A DNA stretch of 64,000 nt from Pseudoxanthomonas broegbernensis (GTDB taxonomy: Bacteria; Pseudomonadota; Gammaproteobacteria; Xanthomonadales; Xanthomonadaceae): positions 62,001-126,000 of the forward strand of contig NZ_JACHGU010000003.1 of NCBI RefSeq assembly GCF_014202435.1, given 5' to 3'. The translations under genes and the position numbers were made by a program. Positions 17,092 to 26,288 of this stretch are shown in pieces. The notes under the pieces are model-generated. The model saw only the letters and a list, made by a program, of their open reading frames with translations. It ran no database searches and had not been told where the DNA came from. The number at the start of each line of letters is the position of its first letter. The stretch's first letter is position 1.

Positions 17092-17097
17092 TACAAT
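17092..17097 (+). promoter_or_regulatory. -10 element placed for a leaderless aguB transcript
   Basis: TACAAT is followed by exactly seven C and then the aguB ATG, so the usual start point falls on or beside the A of the start codon. No ribosome binding site is possible. The -35 is weak (CCTTGC, 17-bp spacing). Confidence 0.5.
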
Positions 17098-17104
17098 CCC
17101 CCCC

Positions 17105-18007
17105 ATGAAGACCAAGACCCTCTCCGTCGCCCTGATCCAGGAGCGCAACCACGGCGATGCCGAAGCCAACCTGTCGGTGATCGAGCAGCGCGTGGCCGAG
17201 GCCGCGGCGCAGGGCGCCCGGCTGGTGCTGCTGCAGGAACTGCACAACGGCGCCTACTTCTGCCAGCACGAGGCGGTGGGCGAGTTCGACCTGGCCGAGC
17301 CGATCCCCGGCCCGAGCACCCAGCGCCTGGGCGCGCTGGCGAAGAAGCATGGCGTGGTCGTCGTCGGCTCCCTGTTCGAGCGCCGCGCCGCCGGCCTCTA
17401 CCACAACACCGCCGTGGTCCTGGAGAAGGACGGCACCCTGCTGGGCAAGTACCGCAAGATGCACATCCCGGACGACCCGGGGTTCTACGAGAAGTTCTAC
17501 TTCACCCCCGGCGACATGGGCTTCAACCCGATCGACACTTCGGTCGGCCGCCTCGGCGTGCTGGTGTGCTGGGACCAGTGGTACCCGGAAGCGGCGCGGC
17601 TGATGGCCCTGGCCGGCGCCGAACTGCTGCTCTACCCCACCGCCATCGGCTGGGACCCGGACGACGTCCAGGACGAGAAGGACCGCCAGCGCGACGCCTG
17701 GGTGCTGAGCCATCGCGGCCACGCGGTAGCCAACGGCCTGCCCGTGCTGAGCTGCAACCGCGTCGGCCACGAGCCCTCCCCGCTGGCTTCGGAAAAGCCC
17801 GTGGGCGCGTCGGGCATCGACTTCTGGGGCCACAGCCACGTGCTCGGCCCGCAGGGCGAGTTCATCGCGCAGGCCGGCACCGGGCCGGCCGTGCTGGTCT
17901 GCGACGTCGACCTGGAGCGCAGCGAGCACGTGCGCCGGATCTGGCCGTTCCTGCGCGACCGCCGGATCGACGCCTACGGCGACTTGCTCAAGCGCTACAT
18001 CGACTGA
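17105..18007 (+). CDS. aguB: N-carbamoylputrescine amidase
   Basis: Nitrilase-superfamily enzyme that converts N-carbamoylputrescine to putrescine, CO2 and ammonia. The 300-residue protein shows the Glu-Lys-Cys triad: E in LLQELHN (near 42), K in KYRKMHIPDDPGFYEKFYF, and C in VLVCWDQWYPEAAR. The long PDDPGFYEK segment and the C-terminal RRIWPFLRDRRID are typical of AguB. The ATG at 17105 follows a -10 box at leaderless distance. It lies downstream of aguA with which it works. Confidence 0.97.
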   Translation: MKTKTLSVALIQERNHGDAEANLSVIEQRVAEAAAQGARLVLLQELHNGAYFCQHEAVGEFDLAEPIPGPSTQRLGALAKKHGVVVVGSLFERRAAGLYHNTAVVLEKDGTLLGKYRKMHIPDDPGFYEKFYFTPGDMGFNPIDTSVGRLGVLVCWDQWYPEAARLMALAGAELLLYPTAIGWDPDDVQDEKDRQRDAWVLSHRGHAVANGLPVLSCNRVGHEPSPLASEKPVGASGIDFWGHSHVLGPQGEFIAQAGTGPAVLVCDVDLERSEHVRRIWPFLRDRRIDAYGDLLKRYID

Positions 18008-18182
18008 GCCGCCGCGTGTCCCTCTCCTCACGCCAGGCCGCAACGGCCCGCATCCGCAGGGCCGGTGACCGCGGCCCCCGGCCCTGGCCCGCCCCACGCT
18101 ACCGGCCGGACCGCCCGAGGGCGTCCTTGCCGATCGGATACCGCATGGAACACATCGGACCCCGCCGGCAGGAAGCCTCCGC

Positions 18183-19430
18183 ATGAGCCACGACACGAAC
18201 GACGGCACGATGGCCGCCGACGCCGCTCCCGCACCGCAGGCCGATCCGCTGCACGACCAGCCGCACCGGATCGTCGAGCGCGATGGAGTGCGCTACACCC
18301 TGCTCGGCACCGCGCACATCTCGCGCGCCAGCGTGGAGGCCGTCCGCACGGCGGTGGCCAGCGGCGGCTACGACGCGGTGGCGGTCGAGCTCGACAGCGG
18401 CCGCCTGCAATCGCTGGCCGATCCCGACGCTCTGGCGCGGCTGGACATCGTGCGCGTGCTGCGCGAGGGCAAGACCCACCTGTTCGCCGCCAACCTGGCC
18501 CTGTCCGCCTACCAGCGCCGCCTGGCCGAGCAACTGGACGTGGAGCCGGGCGCGGAACTGAAGGCCGCGGTCATGGACGCGCGCGAACGCGGCCTGCCGG
18601 TGCACCTGATCGACCGCGAGGTCGGCCTGACCTTCCGCCGGGCGATGCAGCGGCTGGGCTGGTGGAGCCGGGCCAAGACCGGCGCCGGCATCCTGATGGC
18701 GATGTTCGGCGACGAGGAAGTGGGCGACGAGGAGATCGAGAAGCTCAAGCAGGGCGACATGCTCGAAGCCAGCTTCGGCGAGTTCGCCTCGCACAGCCCT
18801 GCCCTCTACGAAGCCGTGATCGCCGAGCGCGACCGCTACATGGCCGCGCGCCTGCGCCAGGACACCGGCGAGGCGCGCCGGGTGCTGGCCGTGGTCGGCG
18901 CCGGCCACCTGCCCGGGCTGGCCCGGCACCTGGCGCAGGACACCGATGCGCCGGAACAGGCGCTGGCCGAGCTGGAATCGGTCAAGCGCAAGTCGCGCTT
19001 CCCGTGGATGGAGACGATCATCGGCGCGTTCCTGCTCGGCGGGTTCGCCTGGGGCTTCTGGCGCGGCGGCGTGGACGTGGGCTCGGAGCTGATCGTGCAA
19101 TGGGTGCTGGCCACCGGCGTGCTCGGCGCACTGGGCTGCGCCATCGCCGGGGGGCATCCGCTGAGCATCCTGGCGGCCTTCATCGCCTCGCCGCTGACGC
19201 CGCTGCATCCGGCGCTGGCCTCCGGCACGGTCAGCGCGCTGGTCGAGGCCAGCCTGCGCAAGCCGACCTACGCCGACTTCATGGCCCTGCGCGACGACGT
19301 GCAGCACCTGAAGGGCTGGTGGCGCAACCGGGTGGCCCGCACCCTGCTCAACTTTTTCCTGACCTCGCTGGGTACCGCCATCGGCGTGTGGACCGGCGGC
19401 GCGAGGATGCTGGCGCGCCTGTTCGGCTGA
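18183..19430 (+). CDS. TraB-family membrane protein
   Basis: The 415-residue protein has an N-terminal TraB/PrgY domain (about 35-270) with the family markers LLGTAHISRASVEAV and VAVELDSGR. Three to four C-terminal membrane segments follow (about 280-410; FLLGGFAWGFW, VLATGVLGALGCAIAGG). Bacterial TraB/PrgY relatives include PrgY, which curbs pheromone signalling in Enterococcus. The fold is related to erythromycin-esterase/Tiki-type hydrolases. The role here is unknown. The 292 bases after the gene (19431-19722) contain nothing I can assign. Confidence 0.85.
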   Translation: MSHDTNDGTMAADAAPAPQADPLHDQPHRIVERDGVRYTLLGTAHISRASVEAVRTAVASGGYDAVAVELDSGRLQSLADPDALARLDIVRVLREGKTHLFAANLALSAYQRRLAEQLDVEPGAELKAAVMDARERGLPVHLIDREVGLTFRRAMQRLGWWSRAKTGAGILMAMFGDEEVGDEEIEKLKQGDMLEASFGEFASHSPALYEAVIAERDRYMAARLRQDTGEARRVLAVVGAGHLPGLARHLAQDTDAPEQALAELESVKRKSRFPWMETIIGAFLLGGFAWGFWRGGVDVGSELIVQWVLATGVLGALGCAIAGGHPLSILAAFIASPLTPLHPALASGTVSALVEASLRKPTYADFMALRDDVQHLKGWWRNRVARTLLNFFLTSLGTAIGVWTGGARMLARLFG

Positions 19431-19722
19431 TCGCGCCCCCTGGCCAGAGACGGCCCTGCAGCCGCTCCGGGCCGGGCGACGATCGGGACGCGGCGTCGAT
19501 CGGCTCCAGGACCAGGTTCGTCAGCCCGGTGAGCTGGCGCAGCGCATCGATCAGGGGGCGGGATGCGTATAGCCCCCTCTTGCGGCGCCCGGACCCGCGC
19601 GGTTGCCCGCCGCCGCCGGGGACGCCTTCCCTGGAAAAGCCCGCGCGACACGCACTGGCCGGATCACCGCCGCGCCGCGTCCATGCCCCGTTACGGGTCT
19701 GCGGGACGGGCCCGGTGCCGGT

Positions 19723-22700
19723 TCAGGCCGGCTGCGTCGGCACCGCCGCTGTCTTGCCGCTGGCGCGCACGCCGCGTGCGCGCGCCACCAGGCGCGACGT
19801 GCCGCTGCGCAGGTCGTCCAGGATCGCGTAGATGGTGGGCAGGAACAGCAGGCTGACCACCGTGGAGAAGGCCAGCCCCCCGGCGATGGCACGCGCCATC
19901 GGGTAGTACGGCGGCATGCCGCTGACCGTGTCGGTATGCAGGGCGATGGGGATCATCGCCAGGATCGCCGTGCCCATGGTCATCATGATCGGGCGCAGGC
20001 GCTCGCGGCTGCCCTCCACCAGCGCGTCCAGCCGCGACAGCCCGCGCCGGCGCAGGTTGTTGATGTGCTCGATCATCACGATGCCGTTGTTCACCACCAC
20101 CCCCATCAGCACCAGGATGCCGATCACGGCCATGATGTTCATCTCGGTGCCGGTGATCCAGAACAGCCAGTACACGCCGAAGATCGAGAACAGCACGCAG
20201 GACATGATCGCGGCCGGGAACAGCATGGATTCGAACACCGCCGCCATGATCACCAGCATCAGCACCAGCGCGATGACGATGCTCCTGAGCATCTGGTCCG
20301 TGCCATCGAAGTTGATGTTGAACCCGCCGCCGGCGAAGGTGTAGCCGTACCCCGGCGGGAACTGCACGCCGTCGAGCATGGCCTCGATGGACTTGCGCGC
20401 CTCCTCCATCGGCACGTCCGGGGCCACGCCGGACTCCACGCGCAGCATGGTCTGCCGGTTCAGGCGCTGGATCGAGGTGGCCGCCGGGTCGATGCCCACG
20501 TCCACCATCGCCAGCAGGGGCACCTCCACGCCGTTGCCGGCGCGCACCATGAACGTGGACAGGTCCTCGACGCCATAGTCCTCCGAGCCGGCGAAGCGCA
20601 CGTTGACCGGGATCTCCACGCCGTCCATGTGAAAATCCCGCAACGACGCGCCGCGCAGCGCCATGCCGACGAACTGCGCCACCTGCTGCGCGTTGAACCC
20701 GTAGGCGGCCGCGCGCTCGCGGTCGACCCGCACCGACAGCTCGGTGTTGGCGTCGCCGGTGTCCACCCGCACGTCGCGCAGCTTTGGGTTGCGCGCCAGC
20801 AGCGGGACGATGTCGTCGGCCAGTTCCTGCAGGGTCCGGGTCGAGTCGCCGACCAGGCTGAAGCGGATGCCCTGCCCGTCGCTGCCCATGCCGCCCGGCC
20901 AGCCGATGCCGATCTTGGCGCGCGCCGATTGCGGCAGGCCCTTGCGCACCTCCTCGGCGATCTTCCGGCTCAGCTCCCGGTCCTTGATGTCCAGGAACAG
21001 GCGGGTCTGCGACCAGCCCTGCTCCGCATAGCGGCTGTAGACGCGCTCGATGTGGAATTGCTCGCGGTGCGCGTTGACGAAGGCTTCCACCCGGGCCACC
21101 TCCCTGCCCATCTCCTCCTTGGAGTAGGCGCCGCGCCACTGGTAGTAGATGTTGATCTGGCTGGGGTCGCTGTCGTCGCCGCCGCCCTGGGTGTGGGTCA
21201 TGGGCCAGAGGCTGGCCAGGGAGATGACGAGGATGCCGGCCACGCTCCAGCCACGATGCTTCAGGGTCCAGCGCAGGGCGCGCGCATAGCGGTCCTGCAG
21301 GCGCGAGATCATCGGCGAATTCACCGCCGGCGGGGTTTTCATCCGCGCGGACAGCATCGGGATCAGGCTCACCGCCACCAGCCAGGAGGCCAGCAGCGAG
21401 AACGAGATGGTCACCGCGAGCTGCGACAGGTAGATGGTGATGATGTTCTTCTCGCCGAACATCATCGGCATGAACACCACGCAGTGGCACAAGGTGCCGG
21501 CGGACAGGGCGATGGCCACGTGGCGGGTGCCGACGATGGAGGCCAGCGAGGGCCGCCCGGGGAACTTCTCCCGCTCCTGGTAGATGCTCTCCACCACCAC
21601 CACGGCGTTGTCCACCAGCATGCCCACCGCCAGCAGCAGGCCCATCATCGAGATGATGTTCAGCGAGATGCCGACGAAGTACATGAAGCCCAGGGTCATG
21701 ATGAAGCAGATCGGGATGGCCAGGCTGACCATCAGCGTCGACGGCCAGTGCCGCAGGAAGCCGTAGAGCACGATCACCGACAGCAGCAGGCCGATGGCCC
21801 CGGCCTCGGCCAGGGCCATCAGCGAGCCGGTCACGGCCTGGCCCTGGTCGTCGGTGACCTCGATGCCGACGCCGTGCATGGCCGGGTCCTGTTCCAGCGC
21901 CTGGATCTCGGCGCGCACCGCGCGCGACAGGTCGACCAGGTTGGCCGAGCGCTCCTTGTAGATGTCCACCCCGACGCTGGGCTTGCCTTCCATCTGGCGC
22001 ACGTAGCTCATGCGCTGCGGCCGCAGGCCGACCGTGGCGATGTCCGAGAGCCGCGTGCCGGAATCGTTCACGCGCAGGTCGCGCAGCGCCTGCAGTTCCT
22101 GCAGCTCGCCGCGGGGCTGCACCCGCAGGCGCCGCCCGGCCTCGGTGATCTGGCCGGCCGACACCGAGAAGTTGGCCGCCTGCAGCCGCTGCACCAGGTC
22201 GTTGAGCGCGATCCCGTGCGCGCTCAGGCGATCCTTGTCCAGAGCCACCAGCACCTCGCGGCTGGCCACGCCCTCCACCTCGACGCGGGCCACGCCGGGC
22301 AGGCGCTCTAGGCGCTGCTTCATGCTGCGCTCGATCAGGTCGGCGCGCGTGGTGAGGTCGACGTCGCTGGTCAGGCGCAGGCTGATGGCCTCGCGGTCGC
22401 CGGTGCTCCAGCGCTGCACGTAGTAGCGTCGGAAGTCGTCCGGGAGCTGGTCGCGGATGGCATCGATCCGCTCGCGCGCCTCGGAGGCCGCCATGGCGAT
22501 GTCGCGGCTCCAGTCGCTGAATTCCACCTGGATCTGCGCACCCTCGGCGTTGGCGCGCGAGTTCATCGACTTGATGCCCGGCATCGTGGCGATGGCTTCC
22601 TCGACCGGGCGCAGCAGGTTGCGCTCGACTTCCTCCGGAGTGGAGCCGGCATAGGGCAGGGAGACGAAGAAGAACGGGATGGTGGCCTCCGGCTCGGCCT

Positions 22701-22803
22701 CCAGCGGCAGCCGGAACGTGGCGATCAGGCCGATCGCCACCATCGACACGAACAGCATGATGGTGGTGACCGGCCGGCGGATGGACAACTCGGTGATGTT
22801 CAT
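19723..22803 (-). CDS. RND efflux permease, second of a tandem pair
   Basis: The 1026-residue AcrB-type inner-membrane pump subunit has an N-terminal helix (LSIRRPVTTIMLFVSMVAIG) and two large periplasmic loops. It has the repeated 6-helix arrangement with MGLLLAVGMLVDNAVVVVE in helix 4 (the proton-relay Asp pair region) and GILVLMGVVVNNGIVMIE in helix 10. It starts 5 bases after the upstream permease. Two permeases with one adaptor recall MdtABC/MuxABC, where the permeases form a mixed trimer. The substrate is unknown. No outer-membrane channel gene is adjacent. Confidence 0.93.
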   Translation of the reverse strand: MNITELSIRRPVTTIMLFVSMVAIGLIATFRLPLEAEPEATIPFFFVSLPYAGSTPEEVERNLLRPVEEAIATMPGIKSMNSRANAEGAQIQVEFSDWSRDIAMAASEARERIDAIRDQLPDDFRRYYVQRWSTGDREAISLRLTSDVDLTTRADLIERSMKQRLERLPGVARVEVEGVASREVLVALDKDRLSAHGIALNDLVQRLQAANFSVSAGQITEAGRRLRVQPRGELQELQALRDLRVNDSGTRLSDIATVGLRPQRMSYVRQMEGKPSVGVDIYKERSANLVDLSRAVRAEIQALEQDPAMHGVGIEVTDDQGQAVTGSLMALAEAGAIGLLLSVIVLYGFLRHWPSTLMVSLAIPICFIMTLGFMYFVGISLNIISMMGLLLAVGMLVDNAVVVVESIYQEREKFPGRPSLASIVGTRHVAIALSAGTLCHCVVFMPMMFGEKNIITIYLSQLAVTISFSLLASWLVAVSLIPMLSARMKTPPAVNSPMISRLQDRYARALRWTLKHRGWSVAGILVISLASLWPMTHTQGGGDDSDPSQINIYYQWRGAYSKEEMGREVARVEAFVNAHREQFHIERVYSRYAEQGWSQTRLFLDIKDRELSRKIAEEVRKGLPQSARAKIGIGWPGGMGSDGQGIRFSLVGDSTRTLQELADDIVPLLARNPKLRDVRVDTGDANTELSVRVDRERAAAYGFNAQQVAQFVGMALRGASLRDFHMDGVEIPVNVRFAGSEDYGVEDLSTFMVRAGNGVEVPLLAMVDVGIDPAATSIQRLNRQTMLRVESGVAPDVPMEEARKSIEAMLDGVQFPPGYGYTFAGGGFNINFDGTDQMLRSIVIALVLMLVIMAAVFESMLFPAAIMSCVLFSIFGVYWLFWITGTEMNIMAVIGILVLMGVVVNNGIVMIEHINNLRRRGLSRLDALVEGSRERLRPIMMTMGTAILAMIPIALHTDTVSGMPPYYPMARAIAGGLAFSTVVSLLFLPTIYAILDDLRSGTSRLVARARGVRASGKTAAVPTQPA

Positions 22804-22808
22804 CCGCG

Positions 22809-25800
22809 TCAGCCCCCGCGCGCGTCGCCGCCCAGGGCGTCGTGCTCGTGCGCCAGCACCTGCGCTGCCTGCTCGGCGTCCCTGCGGGCGCGCCGGCCGC
22901 GCTCGGCGTAGTACGCATCGGGCTTGCGATCCAGCAGGTCGTAGACCACCGGGATCACCAGCAGGGTCAGCAGGGTCGACACCAGCAGGCCGCCGATGAC
23001 GGTGATGGCCATCGGCGAGCGCACCTCGGCACCCTCGCCGAAGGCCAGCGCCAGCGGCAGGAAGCCGAACACCGCGCACAGGGTGGTCATCATGATCGGG
23101 CGCAGGCGCGAGCGCGCGCCCTCGACGATGGCCGCGCGCTTGGCCAGGCCCTGCTCGCGCGACTGGTTGACCTTGTCGACCAGGATGATCGCGTTCTTCA
23201 CCACCAGGCCGACCAGCAGGATCAGGCCGATGAACACCACCACCGACACCGGCGAGCGCGACAGCAGCAGCGCGGCCACCGCGCCGACCAGCGCCAGGGG
23301 GATGGTGAACAGGATCACGAACGGGTGCAGCAGCGACTCGAACTGCGAGGCCATCACCAGGTAGACCAGGAACACCGCCAGCCCGAAGGCGAACACCAGC
23401 GAGCGCATCGACGCGTCCAGTTCCTCGCCCTGGCCGCCGATGTGCATGTCCACGCCGGTGCCCAGCGGCGCGTCGGCCACCATCTTCTGCACTTCGGCGA
23501 TGGCCGTGCCCAGGTCGATGCCGCGCAGGTTGGCCGAGACGATGGCCACCCGGCGCTGGTTGACCCGGTGGATCTCGCTGGGCCCGGTGGTGGAGACCAC
23601 CTGCGCCACCGAGGCCAGTTCCACCGGGGTGCTGCCGGTGGGGTTGACCACCAGGCGGCGGATGTCCTCGACCGAGGAGCGCTCCGACTCGCGCACCCGC
23701 ACCAGCACGTCGATCTTGCGGTCACGGAAGCTGTAGCGGGTGGCCACGCTGCCGCGCACCTTGTTGACTACCGCATCGGCGATCTGGCGGGTGGTCAGGC
23801 CCAGCGCGGCGGCGCGTTCCTGGTCGAACACCACCTGGATCTCGGGGAAGCCCTGCTCAACCGTGGACTTCACGTCGGCGTAGTGCGAGTTGCCGCGCAG
23901 CAGCCCGGCCAGGCGCGTGCCCGCCACCCGGATCTCCTCAAGGTTGTCGCCCTCGACCTCGATCTCCAGCGGCGGCGACAGCGAGAACAGTTCCGGCCGG
24001 GCGAAGTCCACCTGCGCGGCGGGCCAGGCGCGCACCGTCTCGCGCAGTCGGCCGACCAGCTCGGCCTCGCGCGAGGTGTCGCTCATCACCACCGACAGCT
24101 TGCCGATGTTCTCGCCGCTCTCGGTCGGGCTGGCATCCAGGCGCGTGCCGGTGCCGGACACGCCGTACAGCAGCCGCACGCCCGCCTCGTCCGCATGCGC
24201 GTGCTGTACGCTGCGGACCAGCGCGTCGGTCTGCGCCAGGGGCGTGCCGGGCGGCAGCTTGGCGGTCATCTCGAAGCGGTCCTGGGCCAACTGCGGGATC
24301 AGGTCCATGCCCAGCAGCGGGACCACCGCCAAGGTCGCCGCGAAGGCCAGCGCGGCGATGCCCAGCACCGGCCAGGGCCGCACCAATGCGGCAGGCAACG
24401 CGCGCAGGTAGGCCGCCTCGGCGCGCCGGTACGGGGCCATCGCCAGGTCGCTGGCCTTGCCCATGACCGGCCCGACCACCGCGACGATGCCGCGGAAGAC
24501 GCGGACCACGGTCCAGACCACCGCGTAGAAGCCGCCGCGGACCAGGGCGCCGATCCCGCGGCCGGCCAGCGCCACGGGCTTCTGCCAGCGGCTTTCCGGG
24601 CGCCACGGCGATGCCGGCGTCTCCGGCGGGAACTCCAGCGGCGGCCGCCCCTTCAACGCGCTTAGCATCGGGATCAGGGTCATCGACACCGCCAGCGACA
24701 CCGCGATGGCGATGGACACGGTGAGCGCCTGGTCGCGGAACAACTGCCCGGCGATGCCCTCGACGAAGACCAGCGGCAGGAACACCGCGATGGTGGTAAG
24801 GGTGGAGGCCACCACCGCCATGAACACTTCGCGGGTGCCGGCGATGGCCGCCTGCAGCACGCCCATCCCGCGCTCGCGGGCCTTGGCGATGGATTCCAGG
24901 ACCACGATCGAATCGTCCACCACCAGGCCCGTGGCCAGGGCCAGGCCGCCCAGGGACATCACGTTCAGGCTCAGCCCCAGCCGGCCCATGAAGAAGAACG
25001 TGGTGATGATCGAGATCGGCAGCGAGAGCGAGATGACGAAGGTGCTCCAGCCATCGCGCAGGAACAGGAAGATGACCAGGATCGAGAGCATCCCGCCGAT
25101 CACCGCGTCCAGCTTGACGTCGCTGATGGCATGGCGGATGAATACGGATTGGTCCTCCACCACCGTCAGCTCGATGTCCTTGGGCATTTCGCCGCGGATG
25201 GAGGCCAGCCTCGCCTCCAGCGCATCGGCGGTGGAAACGGTGTTGGCGTCGCCCTCCTTGTAGACCGCCAGCTCCACCGCCTCGTGGCCGCCGCTGCGGA
25301 TCACCGCCTCGCGCTCCTTGTAGCCCTGGCGCACCTGCGCCACGTCCTTCAGGCGCACCGGCACGGTAGCGCTGCCGCCTCCGCCTCCGCGCAGGGCCGC
25401 GATCACCGTAGGGTCGCGGCTGCCGAGGATGGCCGACATCAACTGCTGGTTCTCGCCGGCCGACGAGGCGGAAGCGGCCGAGCCGCCGGCCGTGGTCAGC
25501 AGCAGCTCGCGCATCTGCTCGACCGTGGCGAACTGATTGACGGTGCGCACGAGGTAGCGCTGGGTGCCCTCTTCCAGCCGGCCGCCCGACAGGTTGACGT
25601 TCTCCTGCTGCAGGCGCTGGATGACGGTGTCCAGCGACAGGCCCAGTTGCGCCAGCTTGCGCTGGTCGATCTCGACCTGGACCTCGTCCTCCAGGCCGCC
25701 GCCCACCTTTACCGCGGCCACGCCGCTGACCGGCTCCAGCTTGCGCTTGAGATCGTCCTCGGCGTAGCGGCGCAGCTCCATCAGCCGGCGCACCGCATCG

Positions 25801-26288
25801 GCCTCGCTGCCACCCTCCTCCCTGGAGGACAGCGCCAGGCGCATGATCGGCTGGGTCGATGGATTGAAGCGCAGCAGCATCGGCGGCTTGGCATCCAGCG
25901 GCAGTTCCAGCGTCTCCATCTTGTCGCGCACGTCCAGGCCGGCCTGCTGCATGTCCGTGCCCCAGGCGAATTCCAGGACCACGTCGCTCTGGCCGGTGCG
26001 CGAGATCGACTTCAGCCTGCGCAGGCCCTTGACGATGCCCAGCGCCTCCTCGGCAGGCCGCGAGATCAGGGTCTCGACCTCGGCCGGCGCCGCGCCCTCG
26101 TAGTCGGTGCGCACGGTCAGCGTGGGATAGCTCAGGTCCGGCAGCAGCTCGACCTTCAGGCTGGACAGCGAGATCAGGCCAAACAGCACCAGGGTGAGCG
26201 TCATCATCGCGACGGTGACGCGGCGGCGAGTGGAGAACTCGACCAGGTCGAACCCGCCCGCCGCGGCCCGCAGGTCGTGCGCCGGCAT
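22809..26288 (-). CDS. RND efflux permease, first of a tandem pair (large)
   Basis: The 1159-residue protein is about 100 longer than typical AcrB. The order is helix 1 (VTVAMMTLTLVLFGLISL), a periplasmic pore domain, helix 4 with LALATGLVVDDSIVVLESI (Asp pair), and a second half with LVGLVVKNAIILVDKVN. Extra length lies in a Gly/Ser-rich insert in the first periplasmic domain (near residue 270-310) and a long cytoplasmic loop near 560-640. The C-terminal tail is charged. Its start shares one base with the adaptor stop (TGATG). It forms a tripartite efflux operon with the adaptor and the second permease. Confidence 0.93.
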   Translation of the reverse strand: MPAHDLRAAAGGFDLVEFSTRRRVTVAMMTLTLVLFGLISLSSLKVELLPDLSYPTLTVRTDYEGAAPAEVETLISRPAEEALGIVKGLRRLKSISRTGQSDVVLEFAWGTDMQQAGLDVRDKMETLELPLDAKPPMLLRFNPSTQPIMRLALSSREEGGSEADAVRRLMELRRYAEDDLKRKLEPVSGVAAVKVGGGLEDEVQVEIDQRKLAQLGLSLDTVIQRLQQENVNLSGGRLEEGTQRYLVRTVNQFATVEQMRELLLTTAGGSAASASSAGENQQLMSAILGSRDPTVIAALRGGGGGSATVPVRLKDVAQVRQGYKEREAVIRSGGHEAVELAVYKEGDANTVSTADALEARLASIRGEMPKDIELTVVEDQSVFIRHAISDVKLDAVIGGMLSILVIFLFLRDGWSTFVISLSLPISIITTFFFMGRLGLSLNVMSLGGLALATGLVVDDSIVVLESIAKARERGMGVLQAAIAGTREVFMAVVASTLTTIAVFLPLVFVEGIAGQLFRDQALTVSIAIAVSLAVSMTLIPMLSALKGRPPLEFPPETPASPWRPESRWQKPVALAGRGIGALVRGGFYAVVWTVVRVFRGIVAVVGPVMGKASDLAMAPYRRAEAAYLRALPAALVRPWPVLGIAALAFAATLAVVPLLGMDLIPQLAQDRFEMTAKLPPGTPLAQTDALVRSVQHAHADEAGVRLLYGVSGTGTRLDASPTESGENIGKLSVVMSDTSREAELVGRLRETVRAWPAAQVDFARPELFSLSPPLEIEVEGDNLEEIRVAGTRLAGLLRGNSHYADVKSTVEQGFPEIQVVFDQERAAALGLTTRQIADAVVNKVRGSVATRYSFRDRKIDVLVRVRESERSSVEDIRRLVVNPTGSTPVELASVAQVVSTTGPSEIHRVNQRRVAIVSANLRGIDLGTAIAEVQKMVADAPLGTGVDMHIGGQGEELDASMRSLVFAFGLAVFLVYLVMASQFESLLHPFVILFTIPLALVGAVAALLLSRSPVSVVVFIGLILLVGLVVKNAIILVDKVNQSREQGLAKRAAIVEGARSRLRPIMMTTLCAVFGFLPLALAFGEGAEVRSPMAITVIGGLLVSTLLTLLVIPVVYDLLDRKPDAYYAERGRRARRDAEQAAQVLAHEHDALGGDARGG

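Noticed and set aside
19691-22918. Long alternative frame over the second RND permease
   Set aside because: It overlaps the real permease frame on the same strand; its Arg/Gly/Pro-rich product has no membrane helices or motifs.
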